Shown piece by piece: positions 28,361 through 34,825 of a stretch of 64,000 bases of DNA. This stretch comes from Acidobacteriota bacterium (GTDB lineage: Bacteria; Acidobacteriota; Terriglobia; UBA7540): assembly GCA_021838785.1 (NCBI GenBank), contig JAKCCV010000002.1:239209-303208 (forward strand), in the 5' to 3' direction. The position numbers and the translations under genes are program-made. Each line of letters starts with the position of its first letter. The stretch's first letter is position 1. The notes beneath the pieces were generated by a model. The model saw nothing but the letters and a program-made list of their open reading frames with translations, searched no databases and was not told the DNA's origin.

Positions 28361-30250
28361 ATGAGCGTGACGACAATAGCTGATGAGCTAGGCGCTGCTG
28401 CGCAGGAAGTTCTCCAGGCTGCCGCGAGGCGCCCTGCCGATACCGAAGCGCTGGAGCGGCTGGCGCGGCGCTTGGAATCGCTTCCAACATCGCGCGTCCG
28501 CATTCGGCCGCGGTCCTTAACAATGGACCCCACCTCATCCTCCACTTTCTATCTGGCTGCCGACCTTCTCGCCGAGCCCAAACCGAAGCCTGTTCTCTTG
28601 CGATTCGCGCCTCGCAGTGAACCCGGCCGGGAGCGGTTCATCAATTCGCTCCATGCCTTCACGGTTCACGCCTCGGAAGGACCGATGAGCGTGAACGTCT
28701 TCTCCTTTGGAACGGCTGATTATGAGAATATCCGCACCTTTGTAGAAGAAGTTGATCGAGCTTTCTTGCCTCGTCCGCAAAAAGCGGAGCCGGCCGTTGC
28801 GGCTGGGAATCGCCACCCCGAAATCAGTTTGCCGGCGGTCTTCGATGCTTACCGTGAGATCTTGGATTGCTTGGGCGTCAACATGGCATCCACCGTCCAG
28901 CTCTCGGCGACCCGCGAGATGACAACCGAGGAAGCGCTCAAGGGTCGTGACGGCGAGGATCCCACGGCCATTGGCCACACCAGAGTTTCCATTCGGCACC
29001 TCTACCATGCAGGGCTGTGGGCGGCGATTCGCGCGGGCTGGCGCGATGGCTACACGGCGGAGGCTGACCACTTTATCGTTTCCGGCGGCACGCCGGCGGA
29101 AATCAGCCACTCCATCGAGGCCGCCAAAACAGCTATTCGCCACGCCGTGGGCTACACCAAGTTTACGACCGACACGTCCCGGCTGTTTGAGCTGGAGGCC
29201 GATCCGTGTCACCCCACTCCATGGAGCGAATCGAAGGTTTTAGAACGATTTGAGCAATTGTTCCAAGACTCCGAACGGCGCTGGATAATGAGCGAGTTCT
29301 CCCAAACGTTCGCAACCGACCAGGCGGAGTACCGTTTGAGCCAGCGTGAAATCATGCGTTTGGCAGTTAAATTTGGACAGAGCCTGAAGCTGAACGAGGA
29401 CCTTTACGATTACATTCGAAAGGTCAAAGCGGAGGCAGGCGTGGACGGTGGCTTTGATTTCGAACCATCCATTGACGAAGCCGACACGCTGACCACGCCC
29501 CAAGAGATGATTTTCGTCATGCAATGGCTCAAGGCGCGGGGACGTCCCGCTCAACTTTGTCCGCCCAATCTTGGGTTCAAGAAGCGCCAGGCCTATCCTG
29601 TGGCTTTGGAAACAACGGAGGCGCAGGGTGTTGGTCTCAGGGATTACGCCAAGGGTAAGATGTGGCCGGAGCTGGAGGTTCGGGTGGCAAGGGATTTTCA
29701 AGGACAGCCACTGCGCGAACTGGCCGCACGCGTCGCCGAGCTGGCCGCCGTCGCCCGAAGTTTTGACGCCACACTGAGCATTCACTCCGGCAGCGGTAAG
29801 CAGCCTGAGCTCCTGGAGGTGATTGGAGGGGCCACCCAGGGGCGCGTCAATTATAAAATATCTGGCGAGCTTCAGCTTCAACTGTTTGACGTTTTGGCCA
29901 GCCAGCCAGCAAACTCCTCTTGGCGGCTACTCTTTGAGAGGATGGTCCATCGTGCCAATGAGTTTGCGGCTCGCGGCCTATTCGGTTATGAAAGCGAGCT
30001 TGCTGCCAAGTATCGCGCCATGGGGCGGGAGTTCAATTTGGGAGACTCTTCGCGCGGCCGCGTGGACGGTAATCTGTTCCTTGTTTTTTGGTTGGGCAAC
30101 ATGGTCGGAAGCCGCGACCTTTACTCGCCCGACGGCGACCATCGTTTTTTCAAGGAAAAACTTGATGAATTGCCGGAAGAATTAGTGCAGGAAGTTCAGC
30201 GTCGCAATTCCCGTTACGTTGTCTGGCTGGCAGAGCATCTGCGAGCTTGA
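28361..30250 (+). CDS. UxaE-type tagaturonate epimerase family protein
   Basis: A 629-residue enzyme resembling the UxaE family, which interconverts D-tagaturonate and D-fructuronate in galacturonate catabolism. Visible family-like segments are YTAEADHFIVSGG (about 231-243), GYTKFTTDTS (264-273), GVDGGFDFEPSIDEA and LSIHSGSGK, the latter two likely metal- or substrate-binding. It has a good GGAGG ribosome site. At 629 residues it is longer than the roughly 500 I expect, mainly at the N-terminus. The next gene encodes an SDR of the type that reduces uronate intermediates, supporting a sugar-acid pathway. The exact substrate is not shown by the sequence. Confidence 0.6.
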   Translation: MSVTTIADELGAAAQEVLQAAARRPADTEALERLARRLESLPTSRVRIRPRSLTMDPTSSSTFYLAADLLAEPKPKPVLLRFAPRSEPGRERFINSLHAFTVHASEGPMSVNVFSFGTADYENIRTFVEEVDRAFLPRPQKAEPAVAAGNRHPEISLPAVFDAYREILDCLGVNMASTVQLSATREMTTEEALKGRDGEDPTAIGHTRVSIRHLYHAGLWAAIRAGWRDGYTAEADHFIVSGGTPAEISHSIEAAKTAIRHAVGYTKFTTDTSRLFELEADPCHPTPWSESKVLERFEQLFQDSERRWIMSEFSQTFATDQAEYRLSQREIMRLAVKFGQSLKLNEDLYDYIRKVKAEAGVDGGFDFEPSIDEADTLTTPQEMIFVMQWLKARGRPAQLCPPNLGFKKRQAYPVALETTEAQGVGLRDYAKGKMWPELEVRVARDFQGQPLRELAARVAELAAVARSFDATLSIHSGSGKQPELLEVIGGATQGRVNYKISGELQLQLFDVLASQPANSSWRLLFERMVHRANEFAARGLFGYESELAAKYRAMGREFNLGDSSRGRVDGNLFLVFWLGNMVGSRDLYSPDGDHRFFKEKLDELPEELVQEVQRRNSRYVVWLAEHLRA

Positions 30251-30307
30251 ACTGAGAAGGCGCTCCCACGGCTGCCAAGGCTTCAAATTGCATTGAGGAC
30301 TTTCACC

Positions 30308-31084
30308 ATGGCTTACGCAGGTCTGAGTTTGGATGGCAAGAAAGCATTGGTCTTTGGAGGAACTAGCGGAATCGGAAAGTCCATTGCGGTCGGCTTGGCC
30401 CAGGCGGGCGCTGACGTCGTTCCGGTCAGCCGTCGCGCCAGCGAGGTTCAAGCGGCCGCGGCGGAAATACGAGCTTTGGGCAAGCAATCGCTGGAATTGA
30501 CGGCCGACGTCACGCGTCGCGACCAGATTCAATCGGTCATCGAAAAGATGCGCGCGGCTTTCCAGCGCATTGATATCCTGGTGAACTCGGCGGGCATCAA
30601 TCTTCGTGTGCCGTCCTTGGACGCTACGGAACAACAATGGGAGCAGATGATAGCCATCAACCTGACGGGCACTTGGAACACCTGTCAGTTGGTGGGCAAA
30701 GTCATGAAGGAGCAAAATTACGGGCGCATCATCAACATTGCTTCCATCACGTCATTTCTGAGCGCGCATGAAGTCACGGCGTACGCTGCGAGCAAGGGCG
30801 GCGTGGCTTCGGTCACTCGTTGCCTGGCGGCCGAATGGGCCAAGTACAACATCACGGTCAATGCAATCGCTCCGGGTGTTTTTGAAACGCCGCTCAACAC
30901 GGCTCTTATCCATCGCCCGGCGCGGCGGGATTCCATTCTCTCTCACACGCCCATGAAACGGTTTGGGCAATTGGAGGAGATCAAAGGCGCGGCCATCTTT
31001 CTGGCTTCGGATAGCGCGAGCTTTGTGACGGGGGCGTTCATAGCGGTGGATGGCGGCTTCATGGCGCAGGGGATTGGGGAATAG
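30308..31084 (+). CDS. Short-chain dehydrogenase/reductase, KduD/gluconate-dehydrogenase-like
   Basis: A 258-residue classical SDR. It has the cofactor loop FGGTSGIGKSIAVGLAQAGA, the NSAGIN motif, catalytic Ser in NIASITSFLS, YAASK, and NAIAPGVFETPLN. The C-terminus is typical of Rossmann SDRs (DSASFVTGAFIAVDGGF). Its closest-feeling relatives are 2-keto-3-deoxygluconate or gluconate 5-dehydrogenases, which fits the preceding UxaE-like gene 57 bases upstream. I start at the ATG at 30308; an in-frame upstream codon at 30293 has no support. Confidence 0.8.
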   Translation: MAYAGLSLDGKKALVFGGTSGIGKSIAVGLAQAGADVVPVSRRASEVQAAAAEIRALGKQSLELTADVTRRDQIQSVIEKMRAAFQRIDILVNSAGINLRVPSLDATEQQWEQMIAINLTGTWNTCQLVGKVMKEQNYGRIINIASITSFLSAHEVTAYAASKGGVASVTRCLAAEWAKYNITVNAIAPGVFETPLNTALIHRPARRDSILSHTPMKRFGQLEEIKGAAIFLASDSASFVTGAFIAVDGGFMAQGIGE

Positions 31085-31985
31085 GTCAATTTCGAGCAAG
31101 TTTTGCCGAATGTATCGAAAGGCTACAAAAACGCGCAAAAACCTTCATCTGGCGGCCTGCGAATTTTAAGTAACTCATTGATAACACAACTGTTATAAAA
31201 TTTTACAAAATTCTGTCCCAAACGTCCCACTTGTCCCATTTTGGGGTGATAGGCTGGGGGAGGGGCGCTCAGTGAGGCGGGCGGGGTTCGAGGCGTTCGG
31301 ACTACGGGGCACGCCGAGGGTGAAGCGGCCTGTTTTGGAGCGTGGGTCGGAATGCCGCCGACGGGTGACTTTAGGGTCGCGGCGGCAAGCTGGGGAGAAA
31401 AGGGCTTGTTGGACGACCGAGGCCGAAGCGCGACCGGCGAGCGAGGCTTCTTGGCCCGCTGACAACGGTGATGGTGTGCGGGGGGCGACTGGCTGAGGCT
31501 GCCGATGGCTCGGTGGCGCCGGCCTTGGGCCTGCCAGGTGGCTCATTCGCCGCAGGTGATGGCGACCTCAAGGTTGCCGCTACGCCCGGTCATCGTGGCC
31601 ACGTAGCGCCGGGCTTGAACCCGCCAAGTGGCCCATTCGCGGCGGGAGGCCGCTGGTAACGCGGCTGGAAGAGGGCGAGACGCTGGCGGCAGGGATCCAG
31701 TATGGCTGCCCCATCGAACCTTGCGGTCACCGAGGCGCGCGCCCGCGCGAATCCCAGGTCAAGAGCCGCAAAGGAAGCCAAACTGCGGCTACCTTTGCGC
31801 TACCTCGCTCATCTCGAAGAAAGGACCTCCTGTGTCACCAATCTAGTGGACGAGTACACCCCCTTCACACGGGCGTCGGTCGGTGGTAATCTTTTCAACG
31901 GCCTCACGGCGGCATGAGGGGAAGCTACGTCCTCCCGATTCTTGAGCGCAAGTCCTGATTTCCCAGCCGCGCGGAAGGAGCGACG
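31085..31985. other. Gene-poor left edge of the accessory island
   Basis: About 900 bases without a convincing gene. An AT-rich stretch with the inverted repeat ATAACA-CAAC-TGTTAT lies at 31181-31196. GC-rich low-complexity sequence follows, including two related roughly 50-base units starting near 31515 and 31610. Repeat copy A lies at 31747-31809. The composition changes sharply near 31200, consistent with an insertion boundary. Confidence 0.5.
31747..31809. repeat. 63-bp island repeat, copy A
   Basis: The same 63 bases recur at 34612-34674 and 37896-37958. Copy A differs from the others by one base (cccaggtc instead of cccacgtc). The unit contains two overlapping perfect inverted repeats: agccgca with tgcggct, and cgcaaagg with cctttgcg. 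They cannot both form at once. Confidence 0.85.
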
Positions 31986-32597
31986 ATGGACGACCAAGCG
32001 AATACGCCCCCAAAGGAATCGAGTGATGCTGCCCGTTCTGGTGGCGACGTTCACGTACTCAACGAAATCCTCGCTGCATTCCGGAAGTTGGAACCCGGCA
32101 GTTACGAGAGGATGCTCGATACCGTTAGGACTTTCTTGGGGATCGGCCACCACCCCAGCGCGAACGCACCGACAGTACCGCATCGCGGAGGTGCGACAAG
32201 CACTAGCGAGGCATCCTTTTCCGAAGACCGCTCCCCCTCGCCAAAGCAGTTCCTGCTAGAGAAACAGCCGAAAACGGACGTGGAGAGGGTCGCGTGTTTG
32301 GCGTATTACCTCACGCACTATCGGGACACCCCGCACTTCAAAACGCTTGACGTGAGCAAGCTCAACACCGAAGCGGCCCAGGTCAAGTTTAGCAATGCCG
32401 CCGTGGCGGTGGACAACGCAGCCAAGCAAAACTATTTGGTCCCCGCCAGCAGGGGAAGTAAGCAGATAAGCGCCGTGGGAGAGCAGTTCGTGCTGGCGTT
32501 GCCTGACAGGGAAAAAGCAAAAAGCATTATGAGGAGCGCGCGTCCACGGCGGAAAGCGCGGGCCAGCAGGCAGCAGCAGGGTGAAGAGCAGCAATAG
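31986..32597 (+). CDS. Unknown protein with winged-helix-like C-terminal domain, first gene of ParA-RelA/SpoT operon
   Basis: I do not recognise this 203-residue protein by name. Residues about 1-90 are polar and probably partly disordered. Residues about 96-180 form a compact alpha/beta region, with ERVACLAYYLTHYRDTPHF, then AVAVDNAAKQNYLV and SAVGEQFVLALPDREKA. The pattern of helices followed by a basic hairpin suggests a winged helix that binds DNA or protein. The tail is Arg/Lys/Gln-rich. GGAAGGAG lies five bases before the ATG. Its TAG stop shares one base with the GTG start of the ParA gene, so translation is coupled. Confidence 0.7.
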   Translation: MDDQANTPPKESSDAARSGGDVHVLNEILAAFRKLEPGSYERMLDTVRTFLGIGHHPSANAPTVPHRGGATSTSEASFSEDRSPSPKQFLLEKQPKTDVERVACLAYYLTHYRDTPHFKTLDVSKLNTEAAQVKFSNAAVAVDNAAKQNYLVPASRGSKQISAVGEQFVLALPDREKAKSIMRSARPRRKARASRQQQGEEQQ

Positions 32598-33628
32598 TGG
32601 ACACAAGCCAAGAATCTTCCCGAGGCAGGGCACTCCGTCTCGCTATTTTCAACCACAAGGGCGGCGTTGGAAAGACCACCCTTAACGTCAACATTGCAGC
32701 GGCTCTTGCCTCTCTTGGAAAACGCGTTCTTTTGGTCGACTCCGACCCGCAGTGTAACCTCACGGCCTACCTTATCGAAGAATCCGTCGTCGACGACCTG
32801 CTGGACACTTCTGACTCGGATACTGGAAGAACGCTTTGGTCCGCGCTGAAGCCAGTTGCGGACGCGACGGGCGACATTCGCGTCGTCGAACCGATCGAGC
32901 GCCTCCCGAATGTCTTTGTCTTGCCGGGAGACGTCAGGTTGTCCGAGTTCGAGGAGCAACTTTCTTCGCTGTGGAACGAGTGCTTTCAGAGGAAGCCGAG
33001 GGGCCTAAGAGGAACCACCGCCCTAGGCCGTCTTGTCGACCACGTAGCTTCGAGATTCGACGTCGACTTCGTGTTTTACGATACCGGCCCGAATATCGGC
33101 CCCCTAAACCGCGTCTTGTTGTTGGATTGCAATCACTTCATCATTCCGGTCGCATGTGACCTCTTCTCGATAAGAGCTCTGAAGACGCTTGGCTACAGCC
33201 TAGCTAAGTGGATTGCCGATTGGAGGACGATTGTGGACCTCGCGCCCACGAATCAGGACATTCTGCCGGGGGCACCGAAGTTCTTGGGCTACGTACCACA
33301 GCGTTATCGGGTGTATGGGGGTGACGTGGCCTCGAGTTACGCAAAGTACCTGCCAAGGATTGAAAAGAGCATAAGCAGTGACATCATAGCAGTCCTGCGC
33401 AGGGTCAGGGCGGAGCTCGCTCCCCGTTCGGCCAGCCAGAGCGAGCTGGCGCAGGTCAAGGACTTCGGAACAATAGCGATTGCATCCCAAGCCGAAGGCA
33501 AACCGATGAAGGACACTAGTAAAGGAACGCCGGAGCAGAGAAGGGATGCGGAGGCAGTGTTTCTGGAAATCGCCAAGAGGATCATCGATCTTACGGAACG
33601 GGACCTTCAGGAGCACTTCTCGCTTTGA
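32597..33628 (+). CDS. ParA-family ATPase
   Basis: A 343-residue P-loop ATPase of the ParA/MinD class. The deviant Walker A KGGVGKTT is at residues 21-28 (with the signature lysine), the A' aspartate in LLVDSDPQCNLT at 48-50, and the Walker B region in FVFYDTGPNIGPLNRVLLLD. IPVACDLFSIRALKTLG follows, as in ParA proteins. No N-terminal DNA-binding domain is present; residues after about 260 are an extension. The start is GTG, overlapping the previous stop. No parB or centromere-like iterons were seen, so plasmid partition is not supported. The RelA/SpoT gene follows after 12 bases. Confidence 0.88.
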   Translation: MDTSQESSRGRALRLAIFNHKGGVGKTTLNVNIAAALASLGKRVLLVDSDPQCNLTAYLIEESVVDDLLDTSDSDTGRTLWSALKPVADATGDIRVVEPIERLPNVFVLPGDVRLSEFEEQLSSLWNECFQRKPRGLRGTTALGRLVDHVASRFDVDFVFYDTGPNIGPLNRVLLLDCNHFIIPVACDLFSIRALKTLGYSLAKWIADWRTIVDLAPTNQDILPGAPKFLGYVPQRYRVYGGDVASSYAKYLPRIEKSISSDIIAVLRRVRAELAPRSASQSELAQVKDFGTIAIASQAEGKPMKDTSKGTPEQRRDAEAVFLEIAKRIIDLTERDLQEHFSL

Positions 33629-33640
33629 GACTGGCCGCCC

Positions 33641-34396
33641 ATGCACGACGCAAACATTAGCGCCGCCGATGAGGACCTGATTGATAGGCTCGTGGCCCAC
33701 TATGAGGCGAACGAGAGTCTCATCAAACGATTCGTGGATAGCTTCCACGCGCACGTGATGGGCGCAATGGTTACCCCCCAGCCACTCTCCAGGCTCGTTC
33801 ACTCGGTGAAGCAGAGAATGAAGGAACCCTCCCATTTGAAAGAAAAACTCATAAACAAGCTCTTGCAAAAACAGAAAGCCGGGGAAGAATTCGACATAAC
33901 GCCAGACGACCTGCTGCTTCGTGTCAATGACCTCGGGGGTTACCGAATCCTTCATCTCCACACGCGGCAGATGGGCGAAATCGATCCCGTCCTTCGGGAA
34001 CTGCTCGACGTAGCCCAATGCGACCTTTTCGAGCCGCCCTTTGCACACGTTTGGGATGAAGAGACGAGCGCGTACTTCGAGAGTATCGGCATTAGAACTG
34101 AATTCAACCCTCGCCTGTATTCTAGCGTTCATTACGTGGTCCAGCCTCGGAGCAAGGCGAGAGTCACCTATGAGGTACAAGTGAGGACCCTAGCTGACGA
34201 GATTTGGGGCGAGATCGACCACAAGATAAACTACCCGCACGCCCACGCGAGTCTTGCCTGTCGCGAGCAGATAAAAGCGCTCGCCCGTGTCGCGTCGAGT
34301 TGCAGTAGGCTGGTTGATTCCATCATGGCCTCTCACCGGGACTGGCAGGAAAAGCAGAGCGACAAAGAACCAGGGAATCTCGGCCCTACCGGCTAG
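33641..34396 (+). CDS. Synthetase-only RelA/SpoT domain protein
   Basis: A 251-residue protein with one nucleotide pyrophosphokinase domain and no HD hydrolase, TGS or ACT domain. The substrate-binding RMKEPSHLKEKL is at about 59-70, NDLGGYRI with D97 at 96-103, YSSVHYVV at 160-167, YEVQVRT with E178, and EIDHKINYP at 191-199. D97 and E178 correspond to the catalytic Asp/Glu of small alarmone synthetases. Family members make (p)ppGpp or, as toxSAS toxins, modify tRNA 3' ends. It is the last gene of the ParA operon, starting 12 bases after it. No recognised antitoxin is adjacent. Confidence 0.85.
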   Translation: MHDANISAADEDLIDRLVAHYEANESLIKRFVDSFHAHVMGAMVTPQPLSRLVHSVKQRMKEPSHLKEKLINKLLQKQKAGEEFDITPDDLLLRVNDLGGYRILHLHTRQMGEIDPVLRELLDVAQCDLFEPPFAHVWDEETSAYFESIGIRTEFNPRLYSSVHYVVQPRSKARVTYEVQVRTLADEIWGEIDHKINYPHAHASLACREQIKALARVASSCSRLVDSIMASHRDWQEKQSDKEPGNLGPTG

Positions 34397-34440
34397 CGGA
34401 TTAGGAACCGGCGGTCATGGACCGCCGCTCGTTTCGCCAC

Positions 34441-34481
34441 GCAGACCTGAAGGTCTGCGCCAGCCGCGGCCAAGATGGCCG
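34441..34481. repeat. Two adjacent REP-like hairpins
   Basis: gcagacct-ga-aggtctgc (34441-34458) and cggcca-aga-tggccg (34467-34481) are both perfect inverted repeats. The second recurs as its exact reverse complement at 54832-54846, and the first type recurs at 62841-62860. Confidence 0.75.
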
Positions 34482-34611
34482 TGCCACAAGAGGCAAAAGC
34501 CGCAGAGGAGCGCCAACGACGCGCGCCTCTGCGCTACCCGGTCTGGCGAGGGCGAGCGCAGCACGCGGCAGCGCGCGCGTCAACCGCGCTCGGTCGGAGG
34601 GACGCGCCACC

Positions 34612-34674
34612 GCGAATCCCACGTCAAGAGCCGCAAAGGAAGCCAAACTGCGGCTACCTTTGCGCTACCTCGCT
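34612..34674. repeat. 63-bp island repeat, copy B
   Basis: Identical to copy C at 37896-37958. The similarity between B and C extends leftward to about 34511 (165 bases with a small gap), so B and C flank the restriction-modification segment as long direct repeats. The right edge of B coincides with the cut end of a gene remnant. Confidence 0.85.
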
Positions 34675-34774
34675 TTTGCTTCTTCAATTCGGGCATCCGC
34701 TCGACCAGCGCAACCATCTTATCGTGCCGCGCCTTGTCTGCCGACGCGCCTACCATTTTAAAGTGGGCCACCGC
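34673..34774 (-). pseudogene. C-terminal scrap of a second restriction-modification gene
   Basis: On the minus strand this reads AVAHFKMVGASADK and then ARHDKMVALVERMPELKKQK. The phrase D-K-M-V-x-L-V-E-R-M is typical of the C-terminal coiled tail of TaqI/Eco57I-like restriction-methylase proteins, just before the usual LVYELYGLT end. The reading stops being recognisable exactly at the right edge of repeat copy B (34674). I infer a truncated restriction-modification gene. Confidence 0.5.
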
Positions 34775-34825
34775 AGAGGCAGCACCACTTGGCGTAGCCG
34801 CGCAGTGGGGACCCGATGGGGGCAA

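Larger units (their letters stand above)
34397..34825. other. Spacer between island modules: hairpins, repeat copy B and a gene remnant
   Basis: Holds two perfect hairpins at 34441-34481, a repeat region from about 34511 that includes copy B, and a fragment of a restriction-modification gene at 34673-34774 (all listed separately). Nothing else was recognised. Confidence 0.6.

Noticed and set aside
31278..31300. tRNA T-arm-like string ggttcga
   Set aside because: No acceptor, D-arm or anticodon stem could be built around it; likely chance in GC-rich sequence.
32597..33628. Plasmid partition locus (parA/parB)
   Set aside because: No parB, no iterons and no replication gene; the ParA is instead tightly joined to a RelA/SpoT gene.
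33641..34396. Housekeeping bifunctional Rel/SpoT
   Set aside because: Only the synthetase domain is present at 251 residues; HD, TGS and ACT domains are absent.
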